Shown here piece by piece: positions 25,005-36,998 of a DNA stretch of 64,000 nt. The first letter of the stretch is position 1, and every line of letters starts with the position of its first letter. The notes below the pieces were generated by a model. It saw only the letters and a program-made list of their open reading frames with translations. It did no database searches and was not told the DNA's origin. A program made the translations under genes and the position numbers. The DNA comes from Anisus vortex (lineage: Eukaryota; Mollusca; Gastropoda; Planorbidae): positions 32,470,141-32,534,140 of the forward strand of contig OX421500.1 of NCBI GenBank assembly GCA_949126835.1, in the 5' to 3' direction.

Positions 25005-25643
25005 TTTGGTTTTCTACTTGTATGTCGCCATCTTGTTGGTGGTTTATTTTTTTAATAATTTGGTTTTTTGATGTTTTATACTAAGCCCTTCTCTTTTTCC
25101 AGTCTCACTCAAAGCTGTAATCTTCTCTTGCATGTCTTGTAATCTGTGGGACAGAAAGGCCAGGTCATCCGCAAACTCTAAGTCTTCTAGTTTTTGCATT
25201 AGGGTCCATTGTATTCCTTTTCCTGAGTTAGCATAAGCTTCTTTTGTGACCCGGTCTAGTACTAGAAGGAACAGAAGTGGTGAGAGGAGACATCCTTGCT
25301 TGACTCCAGTTGTAACATGGAATTCATCTGACATCTTACCATTATGTACTATTTGGCAGGTAAAGTTTTCATAGAGACTTTTGATGATGGTTATTATTTT
25401 ATTAGGTATGCCATAGTGCCTCATGATTGACCATATTGTCTCTCTATTAATGCTATCAAAAGCCTTTTCAAAGTCCACAAATGTAGCATAGAGTGGAGAT
25501 TGCCATTCAATAGATTGTTCTATAATGATCCGGAGTGTTGCTATCTGGTCAATGCATGATCTTCCTCTTCTAAACCCAGCCTGTTCTTCTCTTAGGAGAT
25601 CATCGCAGGCACTAATTAGTATGTAAATATAATTTTTTTTCAC
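25005..25643 (-). pseudogene. LINE reverse transcriptase core
   Basis: The minus strand encodes EEQAGFRRGRSCIDQI, ATFVDFEKAFDSINR, TGVKQGCLLSPLLFLLV and the catalytic FADD box (EFADDLAFLSH). These are RT blocks from the fingers to the palm. The upstream RT blocks and the endonuclease are missing. A run of T's near 25636 marks the likely 5' truncation point. Confidence 0.83.
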
Positions 25644-25650
25644 ACTAATA

Positions 25651-26367
25651 TTATTTCCTGCATTAAAAATAGCATCTTAATTTGTGTTGTTAAAAAAAAT
25701 ACTGGATATAAAATAGATTGAATTGATAATATTTAAATGTATTCTAAAACATGAACCTTCTAGTAATGGACATACCTTTAAACATTAGTATTTAGCATAG
25801 ATTTTTGAAAAACACAAATAATATAAATAACCTCGTAGTCATTTTCTTAATTTTTTTGTCCAAATGTTCCATTTTATTCAATTATATTGAGATGTTAGGT
25901 GCTTTAGGGAAAATATGAATTGGGCGTAAAAAGCGTAAAGCTAAGCATTATATTTTTATAGAGAAACTCTTTAGATCGTTTCATTTTATCAATATAATGC
26001 ACTATAGACAATGGTACACAAGAAACTGCATTACCATGGCCAATGTAAAGTTAAAACAAATCTTGTATTTGATCAATAAATAATGTCACTTAAACTGACC
26101 ACTTCCAATGCATTTATATACTGGTAAAAAAGATCTAAATAAAACATATTATCTATAGATATGTATGTATAATTTATACACCCAAAAGAGATAATAGCTT
26201 TTTTTTTCCTCACAAGACTGCGTGGATCACGTAATACGACAAGCAGTGTAGCCTTCTTTTGTGTTTTAATTATTCACGGATCTCAGTTTATCATTTTGCT
26301 ATAAGGCCTAAAAGTTTTCTGACAATAAGTAACTGAGTTTCACTAATATGTAACGACAAAAACAGAA
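25651..26367. other. Mucin intron DNA
   Basis: AT-rich, no open frames of note, no recognised element. Confidence 0.45.
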
Positions 26368-26397
26368 AGCATTAACGCCTGTTAAATCAGCTTAGAC
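26368..26397. repeat. Satellite monomer left of the hAT element
   Basis: ATTAACGCCTGTTAAATCAG followed by CTTAGAC resembles one unit of the 27-bp satellite that resumes at 28338. The hAT element therefore inserted into the satellite, near its present left edge. Confidence 0.6.
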
Positions 26398-26589
26398 CAG
26401 GGGTCGGCAACCTGCGGCTCGCGAGCCGCATGCGGCTCTTTCGATGACAAGATGCGGCTCTCCAGTTCCATGCGCAAATATTATTTTATTTTCAAAATTC
26501 ATAAAAAAATATTATACTGCAAATATATCTAGCCTATATACTGAAAACAGGATAAAATCACTAAACAGAGAACAGTGATAATAGGTAGA

Positions 26590-27590
26590 GTAATAATAAT
26601 AGCCAAATATTAATACTTGTATATCCCGTTGGGAACAGTTTTAAGCTTATACGCCGTCAACAGTTACAGACAGAGTACAGACAACGAATAAAAGACGAAA
26701 ATGTATACATATGCAGATGAATACTGCTACTTGAATAGGTGCGTCTTCAGTCGGCTTCTGAAGGTGTTGAAGCTAGGGCTCTGGCAAAGCTGTAGACTGT
26801 AGAGGGAAGGCATTCCAGGCGGAAGGGCCCCATAGGAGAATGCACGTTGGCCAGCGAACACGAGGGATCTGAAGAGTTAGTGCATCAGAAGCCGAGCGGT
26901 AGCCAGTGCAGAGATCGGAGCAGAGGAGTAATGTGAGTCGACTTCTTCTTCTTAAGGACCAGTCGGGAAGCACAGTTCTGGACACGTTGGAGGCCCTGAA
27001 TGGAGGAGGCGAGAGGCCAGCCAAGAGCGAATTCCAATAATCCAAGCGGCAAAAGAGGAGAGAGATGACAGGCTTAACACAAGCTTCCTTAGTGAGATAG
27101 CGAAGGATGGCGGCAATACGACGCAGATGGGAGAAGCTGATTTTGGTGAGGAAGGAGATGTGGGGCTGCATGGACACGTGGGGTTCACATAGACTCCAAG
27201 GCTCTTGACAGTCGGGGAGAAAGGTACTGTTGCGTCGGCCAGCTGAAAATCGGACGCAGTGAAGGACACGACCCTCCGTCTCGTACGGACGATAAGAGTT
27301 TCAGTCTCCTCACTGTTCAACTTTAACTTGTTTTCCGTTATCCAGTTCTTGGTGTCCAGGAAACATTGAGATGGAAGCAAGGAGCTTATCACTGTTATAG
27401 AGCTGTGTGTCATCGGCGAAAGAATGGTATTTCAGGTTGTGGCGTTCGATGACAAAGGAGAGGGGTTGGGTGTAACTGGTGAAAAGAAATGGGCTAAGGA
27501 CAGACCCCAGTGGCACATCATAGTAAACACGAACAGGCTGGGAGGATAGAGTAGATAGACAGCTGAAGCTGACAGCCGCTAGTCACTACT
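26590..27590 (-). mobile_element. L2/CR1-like LINE fragment nested in the hAT element
   Basis: The minus strand shows the RT palm (VPLGSVLSPFLF, with FADDTQLYNS as catalytic box near 27420), WITENKLKLNSEETE, VKSLGVYVNPT, HISFLTKISFSHLRRIA, LTKEACVKPVIS and RLDYWNSLLAGL, and ends with a STFRSRLKTHLFK-like tail near 26720-26770. Frameshifts break it into three frames. The upstream RT and endonuclease are missing. The sequence just right of 27590 contains TATATAAAA, but no element could be assigned to it. Confidence 0.78.
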
Positions 27591-27754
27591 TAGACTACTA
27601 TATAAAACACCCAGTCAGCAACCCAGCGGGCGGTAGTGTTCAGTCTTCTTCGGAGCAAAGTTGTGAGTTGGAGTTGAGTGCCAGAAAAGCATGCACGATA
27701 CGCTGCACAACTGGACAGTTCTAAACTCTAAAAGAAATGCCGCGAGTTGAGGCA

Positions 27755-28010
27755 CTCATATTTGACGCATGGAATAGTCTTCCAGAATGCTACACTGAGG
27801 TGAAGAAGTTGACATTTGGAGTGCTGACGATCTTCGAGTCAACATATTCATGCGAGCAAGCGTTTTCTTGCATGAAATATAATAAAAAGTAAACTAAGAA
27901 GCCAACTAACAAATAAAAATCTAGAGGTGTGCTTGAAACTGAAAACAACAAGTTATGAGCCAGATTTAGCCAAACTTTCAAAAGCCAATGCTCCCATTGA
28001 AGTAATTATT
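27755..28010 (+). pseudogene. hAT transposase C-terminal remnant
   Basis: The plus strand reads AWNSLPECYTEVKKLTFGVL, TIFESTYSCEQAFSCMKY and, after stops and shifts, pieces of a KLRSQLTDENLEVCLKLKTT-like segment. This is the hAT dimerisation region, where the SxxS/T-E-x-x-F-S-x-M-x block is diagnostic. Several stops show it is dead. Confidence 0.75.
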
Positions 28011-28345
28011 GTAACTATCTATTATTGAATAATTATAGTTATAGGCCTACTATATGATTACTAATTGTATTATTCTAGCAGAGCTAGCTAAAATACTTTA
28101 ATATATTTTGTGCGCAACATTTGTATGTTTTATATGAATAAATAGGTCCCTATTATTTTATATTTACAGCTATTTATTTTAAATCAAAATCAATTTTGTA
28201 GGCCCTTTGGGTAGCCTAATCCTACTCCTAATCAAATACGATAATATTTAAAAAAAAGTTAGGGGCTCTTTAAAAACTGGGAAATTGTGTAAATTGTAAC
28301 TTTTGGCTCTTTTGCCTCAAAAGGTTGCCGACCCCTGGCTTAGAC

Positions 28346-29800
28346 TATCACAGAACGTACACAATATTAACAATAGCCCGCTAAATAAACGTACCACGGA
28401 ACGCCCGCTAAATCAACTTACCACAAAACGCCCAAAAAATCAACTTACCATAGAACGCCCTCTACGTTAACTTAACACAGAACGCCCGCTAAATCAACAT
28501 ACCACAGAATGCCTGCTCATTAAACTTACCACCGAACGCCCCCTAAATCAACTTACCACAGAACACTCGCTAAATCAACGTACCACACAACACCCTCTAA
28601 ATCAAATTACCACAGAACACCCGCTAAATCAACCTACCACAGAACACCCGCTAAATCAACGTACCACAGAACACCCGCTAAATCAACGTACCACAGAACA
28701 CCCGCTAAATCAACGTACCACAGAACGCCCGCGAAATCAACGTACCACAGAACGCCCGCTAAATCAAAGTACCACAGAACGCCCGCTACATTAACTTAAC
28801 ACAGAACGCCCGCTAAATAAACTTACCACCGAACGCCCGTTAAATAAACTTACCACAGAACACCCTCTAAATCAACTTACCACAGAACACCCGTTAAATC
28901 AACGTACCACAGATTACCCGCTAAATTAACGTTTTACGGAATGCCCGCTAAATTAACGTACCACAGAACTCCGGCTATATTAAAGTACCACAGAACACCC
29001 TCTAAATCAACTTACCACAGAACACCAACTAAATCAACGTACAACAGAATACCTGCTAAATCAACGTACCACAGATCACCCGATAAATCAACGTACCAAA
29101 GAACACCAGTTAAATCAACGTACCCCAGAACGCCCGCTAAATCACAGTGCCACCGAACGCCTGCTAAATCAACTTACCATAGAACGCTTGCTAAATCAAC
29201 GTACCATAGAACGCCCGCTAAATCAACTTACTACAGAACACCCTCTAAATCAACGTACCACCGAACGCCCGCTAAATCAACGTACCAAATTAGACCGCTA
29301 AATCAACTTACCACAGAACACACGCTAAATCAACGTACCAAAGAACGCCCGCTAAATCGACTTACATCTAAACGCCCGCTAAATCAACATACCACAGAAC
29401 GCCCGCAAAATCAACTTAAGACAGAACGCCCGCTAAATCATCTTTCCACAGAATGCCCGTTAAATCAACGTAAAACAGAACGCCGTCTAAATCATCTTAC
29501 CACAGAAGCGCGCTAAATAAACGTACCACAGAATGCTCGATAAATCAACTTACCACAGACCGCCCGCTAAATCAACTTACCACTGAACTCCCGCTAAATC
29601 AACTTACCACAGAACGCCCGCTAAATGAACTTACCATAGAACGCCCGCTAAATCAACTTTCCATAGAAAGCCCTCTAAATCAACTTACCACAGAACGCCC
29701 GCTATATCAACTTACCACAGAACGTCCTCTAAATCAACTCACCACCGAACGCCCGCTGAATCAACTTACCACCGAACGCCCGCTAAATCAACGCATCACC
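28346..29800 (+). repeat. 27-bp satellite array, about 54 units
   Basis: Tandem units of 27 bp close to ACCACAGAACGCCCGCTAAA followed by TCAACTT. Units vary by point changes, with few length changes. A CTACATTAACTTAAC-type variant recurs about 330 bp apart, hinting at a higher-order unit of about 12. Because 27 is a multiple of three, long frames appear by chance (9-residue HRTPAKSTY-type repeats), but stops in the other possible frame and the lack of splice sites argue against coding. Confidence 0.88.
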
Positions 29801-29814
29801 AATTATCTATTAAA

Positions 29815-30583
29815 AAAACAGTAAGATAAACCTATTTATTTAGGCATATAAGATACCGTTGAAAACAGAAAATAGGGCCCATATAAGTAGGCGAAACGAG
29901 ACGTCACTGAACTGGTGATTCAACTGAACTGATATGAGGTAGATTTACACACCTTTACGTTTGTAAATGTGATAAACACTAACAACTGTTAACGCCGTAT
30001 ATCTACTCATCTACTAGAGAGAAAGAATAATAATAATAATAATATTTGTATAGCGCTGCCAAAAAACATAATGTAAGCTCAGAGCGCATTTAACATACAA
30101 CTAAAAACACGGACTTTAATTACTCTAGGCAAGGAGACAAAACTAATTGATGATATAAATAAAATATTAAAATTCTAATAAATTTAGCATTATCTGACAT
30201 TGAAAGTATCAATAGAGCCGTTTCGCCTGAGTTGAACGGGAAGTAGATTTCACACCTTCGGACAGGATACTGAGAAGGCTAACGGTTGTCAGAGAGAAAC
30301 GGGCTCTTCCAAAAGCGATGAGTTGGCAGAACGAAGTGTTCTTTTCGAATGGCTAATTTATTTACTATAATGACTCGGTGGAATATTCTTAACTTACAAA
30401 GCATAAAAAAATAAAAATAATGTGTAAATGTATTAAAAAGCCAGAGTTAATCTTTTAATCTACAGCAAAAATAAAATCAATATTCAAATAATGTAACCAA
30501 ATAAATACATACTATTTTATTAAAGCTAATTATAAATAGGTAACCAGTTAAAAGACTAGCAACGCTTCTATCTCTTACAACAG
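29815..30583. other. Mucin intron DNA with a possible LINE-tail-like repeat
   Basis: AT-rich. At about 30020-30110 an (ATA)n run is followed by TTGTATAGCGCTGCC and CTCAGAGCGC, which resembles tails common to interspersed repeats of molluscs. The exact family is not recognised. It ends with the acceptor TATCTCTTACAACAG. Confidence 0.4.
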
Positions 30584-31380
30584 ATACAACTACATCCAAT
30601 CCTATTACAACAGATACAACTGTCACTCCTACAGCAACATATACCACTGCCACTCCTACAACCACAGATACCACTTCTACTACTACAACAACATATACCA
30701 TTGCCACTCCTAAAACTGATACCTCTGCCATTCCTACAAAATCAGATATCCCTGCCACTTCTACAACCACAAATACCACTGCCACACCTACAACAATATA
30801 TACCGCTACAACAGGTACCACTACCACTCGTACAACCACAGATACCACTGCCTCTCTTACAAAAACAGATACCAATGCCACTCCTACAACAATAGGTACC
30901 ACTACCACTCGTACAACCACAGCTTTCACTGCCATTCCTACAACCACAGATACCACTGCCTCTCTTACAACAACATATAACATTGCCACTCCTAAAACTG
31001 ATACCTCTGCCACTCCTACAAAATCAGATATCACTGCCACTTCTACAACAACAGATACCTCTGCCACTCCTACAACAACAGATACCACTGCCAAACCTAC
31101 AAAAACAGATACCACTGCCACTTCTACAACAACAGATACCTCTGCCACTCCTACAAAAACAGATACCACTGCCACTCCTACAAAAACAGATACCACTGCC
31201 ACTCCTACAAAAACAGATACCACTACCACTCTTTCTACAATTACCACATATTTAACTACTAACACTCCTACTACAACTTCCAAAGATTTAACGTCTATCA
31301 CTCTTACTACTACAACAACAGAATTTACTACAACAATATCTTCTACAATTACACATCAACATTATCAACTACTGCTCTAA
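30584..31380 (+). CDS. Probable mucin repeat exon (9-residue units), 3' end unresolved
   Basis: After the acceptor CTTACAACAG|AT, in the same phase 1 as other mucin exons, one frame stays open for 265 codons to a TAA at 31378. It reads DTTTSNPITTDTTVTP, then degenerate 9-residue units close to T-D-T-T-A-T-P-T-K. No ATG lies in this frame. The only good phase-1 donors are internal: CAG|GTACCA at 30815 (exon 30584-30814, 231 nt) and ATAG|GTACCA at 30896 (exon 30584-30895, 312 nt). The repeats run on in frame past both. Either the exon is short and the rest is relic, or a less typical donor is used. It could also be a decaying exon no longer spliced. Confidence 0.5.
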
Positions 31381-31424
31381 CTTAAGTTACACCAGACTTT
31401 CAACTATATATATACCCGGTATAC

Positions 31425-31700
31425 CCGGTACAAAAACAGATACCAATGCCACAACTACAACAACGGGTACCTCTACCACCCGTACAACCACAATTACCAC
31501 TGCCCCTCTTACAACAACAGATACCACTGCCTCTCCTACAACAATAGGTACCACTACCACTCGTACAACCACAATTACCACTGGCTCTCTTGCAACAAAA
31601 GATACCAATGCCACGCGTACAATCACAGCTTCTACTGCCATTCCTACAACCACAGATACCACTTCCTATCTTACAACAACATATACAACACATATGTATT
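31425..31700 (+). repeat. Degenerate mucin-repeat segment
   Basis: A second block of D-T-x-A-x-P-T-type repeat (ACAGATACCACTGCCTCTCC and similar) lies in a different frame from 30584-31380. It resembles the 30790-30990 part of that exon, including ACTCGTACAACCACA. It is probably a duplicated relic, although CAG|ATACC at its start could serve as a phase-1 acceptor. Confidence 0.5.
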
Positions 31701-31792
31701 TATTTCAATATATGTTTGTTTGTACCATAAAAAAGTGTGAAACAACACTTTTTTTTTGTGTGGTATTAGTCCAATATTATGTTGATGTAGGC

Positions 31793-31982
31793 CAGGGGTC
31801 GGCAACCTACGGCACGCAGAGCGATTTTCAATAGCACGCAGAACACCTATAAAAGAAGGCTAATCGAGTCCTTTCGACGTGAAATTAAGTGCTAGAGCAG
31901 GATATATATTTTACTCTTGGCGCGCGAAATGAATAAGATATACTACTTTGGCACACTATTAACAAAAGGTTGCCGACCCCTG
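31793..31982. mobile_element. 190-bp hAT MITE
   Basis: Ends CAGGGGTCGGCAACCT and AGGTTGCCGACCCCTG are identical to those of the 1.9-kb hAT at 26398. The perfect 8-bp target duplication is ATGTAGGC (31785-31792 and 31983-31990). The interior is too short to code. Confidence 0.93.
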
Positions 31983-32225
31983 ATGTAGGCTATTTCATTT
32001 AAAATATATTTTATTTTGTACATAGAATAGGTTTGAATATAAATTATGTTGTTTTTTTTCCACGCCAAAGTACAATTGAACATTATTGTTTCTATTTTTT
32101 TTAAACTGAGGTAGATTATTTTAATACTCTTTTTTAGAATTTAGTAGTACTGTTGTTTTTTTATTTATTTTGTTGGTGTTTTTGTTTTTACATTTGTTTA
32201 ATTATTGTTTACTTGAATTTATCAG

Positions 32226-35200
32226 GATCAATGTCAAAAAGTAATGAACCCATTACATCAACTGGCTTGACCACCACGATAGCAACTGATAGTACTACAA
32301 GCTCCACTACTACAGGCTCTACTACTTCATCTACGTCATTCCCTACCACAATAATTAATAGTACTACAAGCCCCACTACTACAAGTTCCACTACAAAAGA
32401 CTCTACTACTACAGGCTCTACTACTTTATCGACGTCATCCTATACCACAACAATTGATACTACTACAAGCCCCACTACTACAAGCTCCACTACTACAAGC
32501 CCTACTACTTCATCTACGTCATTCCCTACCACAACAATTGATAGTACTACAAGCCCTACTACTACAAGCCCCACTACTACAGGCTCAACTACTACAGGCT
32601 CTACTACTTCATCGACGTCGTCCTATACCACAGCAATTGATAGTAATACAAGCCCTACTACTACAAGCTCCGCTACTACAGGCTCTACTACTTCATCTAC
32701 GTCATCCCCTAACACAACAATTGATAGTACTACAAGCCCTACTACTACAAGCTTCACTACTAAAAGCTCTACTACTACAGGCTCTAATACTTCATTTATG
32801 TCATTCCCTACCACAACAATTGATATTACTACAAGCCCCACCACTACAAGCTCCACTACTACAGGCTCAACTACTACAGGCTCTACTACTACAGGCTCTA
32901 TTACTTTATCGACGTCATCCTATACCACAACAATTGATAGTACTACAAGCCCTACTACTACAAGCTCCACTATTAAAAGCTCTACTACTACAGGCTCTAA
33001 TACTTCATTTATGTCATCCCCTACCACAACAATTGATATTAGTACTACAAGCGCAACCACTACAAGCCCCACTACTACAGGCTCAACTACTACAGGCTCT
33101 ACTACTACAGGCTCTATTACTTTATCGACGTCATCCTATACCACAACAACTGATAGTCCTAAAAGCCCCACTACTACAAGCTCCACTACTAAAGACTCTA
33201 CTACTATAGGCTCTACTACTACAGGCTCTATTACTTTATCGACGTCATCCTATACCACAACAACTGATAGTCCTACAAGCCCCACTACTACAAGCTCCAC
33301 TACTACAGGCTCTACTACTTCATCTACGTCATCCCCTAACACAACAATTGATAGTACTACAAGCCCTACTACTACAAGCTCCACTACTAAAAGCTCTACT
33401 ACTACAGGCTCTAATACTTCATTTACGTCATCCCCTACCACAACAATTGATAGTACTACAAGCCCCACTACTACAAGCTCTACTACTACAGGCTCTACTA
33501 CTTCATCTACGTCTTCCCCTACTTCAACAATTGATAGTACTACAAGCCCCACTACTACAAGCTCCACTACTACAGGCTCTACTACTTTATCTACGTCCAC
33601 CCCTACCACAACAATTGATAGTACTACAAGCCCTACTAGTACAAGCTTCACTACTATAGGCTCTACTACTACAGGCTATAATACTTCATCTACGTCATTC
33701 CCTACCACAACAATTGATAGTACTACAAGCCCCACTACTACTAGCTCCACTATTAAAGGCTCAACTATTACAGGCTCTACTAATACAAGCTTCACTACTA
33801 CAGGCTCAACTAATACAGGCTCTACTACTTCATCGACGTCATCCTATACCACAACAACTGATAGTCCTACAAGCCCCACTACTACAAGCCCCACTACTAC
33901 AGGCTCAACTACTACAGGCTCTACTACTTCATCGACGTCATCCTATACCACAACAATTGATAGTACTACAAGTCCCACTACTACAAGCTCCGCTACTACA
34001 GGCTCTACTACTTCATCTACGTCATTCCCTACCACAATAATTAATAGTACTACAAGCCCCACTACTACAAGTTCCACTACTAAAGACTCTACTACTATAG
34101 GCTCTACTACTACAGGCTCTATTACTTTATCGACGTCATCCTATACCACAACAATTGATAGTACTACAAGTCCCACTACTACAAGCTCCGCTACTACAGG
34201 CTCTACTACTTCATCTACGTCATCCCCTAACACAACAATTGATAGTACTACAAGCCCTACTAATACAAGCGTCACTACTAAAAGCTCTACTACTACAGGC
34301 TTTGATACTTCATTTATGTCATTCCCTACCACAACAATTGATAGTACTACAAGCCCCATCACTACAAGCTCCACTACTACAGGCTCAACTACTACAGGCT
34401 TTTCTACTACAGGCTCTATTACTTTATCGACGTCATCCTATACCACAACAACTGATAGTCCTACAAGCCCCACTACTACAAGCTCCACTACTAAAGACTC
34501 TACTACTATAGGCTCTACTACTACAGGCTCTATTACTTTATCGACGTCATCCTATACCACAACAACTGATAGTCCTACAAGCCCCACTACTACAAGCCCC
34601 ACTACTACAGGCTCTACTACTTCATCTACGTCTTCCCCTACTTCAACAATTGATAGTACTACAAGCCCCACTACTACAAGCTCCACTACTACAGGCTCTA
34701 CTACTTTATCTACGTCCACCCCTACCACAACAATTGATAGTACTACAAGCCCTACTAGTACAAGCTTCACTACTATAGGCTCTACTACTACAGGCTATAA
34801 TACTTCATCTACGTCATTCCCTACCACAACAATTGATAGTACTACAAGCCCCACTACTACTAGCTCCACTACTAAAGGCTCAACTATTACAGGCTCTACT
34901 TATACAAGCTTCACTACTACAGGCTCAACTAATACAGGCTCTACTACTTCATCGACGTCATCCTATACCACAACAACTGATAGTCCTACAAGCCCCACTA
35001 CTACAAGCCCCACTACTACAAGCTCAACTACTACAGGCTCTACTACTTCATCGACGTCATCCTATACCACAACAATTGATAGTACTACAAGTCCCACTAC
35101 TACAAGCTCCGCTACTACAGGCTCTACTACTTCATTTACGTCATTCCCTACCACAATAATTAATAGTACTACAAGCCCCACTACTACAAGTTCCACTACT

Positions 35201-36998
35201 AAAGACTCTACTACTATAGGCTCTACTACTACAGGCTCTATTACTTTATCGACGTCATCCTATACCACAACAATTGATAGTACTACAAGTCCCACTACTA
35301 CAAGCTCCGCTACTACAGACTCTACTACTTCATCTACGTCATCCCCTAACACAACAATTGATAGTACTACAAGCCCTACTAATACAAGCGTCACTACTAA
35401 AATCTCTACTACTACAGGCTCTGATACTTCATTTATGTCATTTCCTACCACAACAATTGATAGTACTACAAGCCCCATCACTACAAGCTCCACTACTACA
35501 GGCTCAACTGCTACAAGCTTTACTACTACAGGCTCTATTACTTTATCGACGTCATCCTATACCACAACAACTGATAGTCCTACAAGCCCCACTACTACAA
35601 GCTCCACTACTAAAGACTCTACTACTATAGGCTCTACTACTACAGGCTCTATTACTTTTTCGACGTCATCCTATACCACAACAACTGATAGTCCTACAAG
35701 CCCCACTACTACAAGCCCCACTACTACAGGCTCAACTACTACAGGCTCTACTACTTCATCGACGTCATCCTATACCACAACAATTGATAGTAATACAAGC
35801 CCCACTACTACAAGCTCCGCTACTACAGGCTCTACTACTTCATATACGTCATCCCCTAGCACAACAATTGATGGTACTACAAACCCTACTACTACAAGCT
35901 TTACTACTAAAAGCTCTACTACTACAGGCTCTAATACTTCATTTACGTCAACCCCTACCACAACAATTGATAGTACTACAAGCCCCACTACTACAAGCTC
36001 TACTACTACAGGCTCTACTACTTCATCTACGTCATCCCCTACTACAACAATTGATAGTACTACTAGCCCCATTACTACAAGCCCCACTACTACAGGCTCT
36101 ACTACTTTATCTACGTCCTCCCCTACCACAACAATTGATAGTACTACAAGCCCTACTACTACAAGCTCCACTACTATAGGCTCTACTACTACAGGTTATA
36201 ATACTTCATCTACGTCATTCCCTACCACAACAATTGATAGTACTACAAGCCCCACTACTACTAGCTCCACTACTAAAGGCTCAACTATTACAGGCTCTAC
36301 TACTACAAGCTCCACTACTACAGGCTCTACTACTTCATCAACGTCATCCTATAACACAACTATTGATAGTACTGCAAGCCTCACTTCTACAATCCCCACT
36401 TCTACAAGCTCCACTACTACAAGCCCCACTACTACAAGCTCCACTACTACAGGCTCTACTACCTTATCGACGTCATCCTATACCACAACAATTGATAGTC
36501 CTACAAGCTCCAGTACTACAAGCTCTACTACTACAGGCTCTATTACTACATCTACATCATCCCCTACCACAACATCTACAAGTTTCACTACATCTACAAC
36601 ATCTCCTACCACAACAAGTGATAGTACTGAAAGCCCCACTACTACAATCCCTACTACCACATCTACATCATCCATTACTACAACAATTGCTAGTACTACA
36701 AGCCCCACATTTATAACGTCATCATTCCCTACCACAACAACTGATAGTACTACTACTAACCCCACAACAACTACACCGTCTCCTACCACAACAATTGCTA
36801 GTACTACAATCCCCACAACTACAAGCCCCACTACTACACCTACAACCTCTACCACTGCAATGCCCACAACCACCACAGCCCCCACTACAACAAGTATCCT
36901 AACAACTATTTCCTCTACTACAACAAGTACAACATCCTCTTCCAGTTTGACACCTGGAATTACATCAACCACAACGTCAACTACAACAATTTTGGACA
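32226..36998 (+). CDS. Second giant mucin repeat exon (Thr/Ser-rich)
   Basis: The acceptor CTTGAATTTATCAG|GA at 32226 and the donor GGACA|GTAAGT at 36999 bound 4,773 nt (1,591 codons), phase 1 at both ends. The peptide opens with SMSKSNEPITSTGLTTT, then irregular Thr/Ser repeats built on T-T-T-I-D-S-T-T-S-P-T-T-T-S-S-T-T-T-G-S, about 84 bp per unit, and ends in a non-repetitive Thr-rich tail (TTTSTTTILD). It differs from the first exon: almost no Glu, little Pro, more Ser and Gly. An ATG at 32153 heads the same open frame with a hydrophobic stretch (FFYLFCWCFCFYICLIIVYL), but it lies before the acceptor. It could be an alternative start with a signal-like segment, though it is more likely intron. 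The region predicts a dense O-glycan domain directly before the NIDO module. Confidence 0.85.
33470..35707 (+). repeat. 1,119-bp tandem duplication inside the second repeat exon
   Basis: Landmarks recur exactly 1,119 bp apart: CTACTTCAACAATTGATAG at about 33520 and 34639, the start of an identical block at 33714 and 34833, and another at 34155 and 35274. The copies differ by scattered point changes. The length is 373 codons, so the frame is kept. The edges are approximate. Confidence 0.85.

Larger units (their letters stand above)
23290..25650 (-). mobile_element. RTE-like LINE fragment, split by a hAT MITE
   Basis: On the minus strand the RT core lies at 25005-25643 and the C-terminal half at 23489-23949. 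The pieces join in frame when the hAT insertion at 23950-24996 is removed (ending IQVENQSL on one side, starting DQVNHFVCLGSVVS on the other). The endonuclease domain is absent, so the copy is 5' truncated, as is common for LINEs. The 3' end lies near 23290. Confidence 0.82.
26398..28337 (+). mobile_element. hAT transposon, 1,940 bp, inactive
   Basis: Inverted ends CAGGGGTCGGCAACCT and complement (AGGTTGCCGACCCCTG), with a perfect 8-bp target duplication GCTTAGAC (26390-26397 and 28338-28345). Near the right end the plus strand keeps a piece of hAT transposase dimerisation region. The centre holds an L2-like LINE fragment on the minus strand. The same TIR defines the 190-bp MITE at 31793-31982. 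Confidence 0.9.

Noticed and set aside
24893..25084. Small plus-strand frame rich in Pro/Arg
   Set aside because: It lies across the C-rich end of the hAT MITE and has no family resemblance.
28941..29516. 191-codon frame of HRTPAKSTY repeats
   Set aside because: It lies inside the 27-bp satellite. No splice sites were seen, and other frames of the same array contain stops.
28346..29800. CRISPR-like array
   Set aside because: Units are directly adjacent with no unique spacers, and the context is animal intron DNA.
32153..32225. Start codon with a hydrophobic stretch before the 4.8-kb exon, as a new gene with signal peptide
   Set aside because: A good phase-1 acceptor follows at 32226, and the hydrophobic codons are its polypyrimidine tract. 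An alternative promoter is possible but unsupported.
32454..36972. Antisense and shifted frames in the second repeat exon (LLQAPLLQA, VVVGLVVLSIVVVG)
   Set aside because: Same artefact as above. The sense Thr/Ser frame connects to the NIDO exons.
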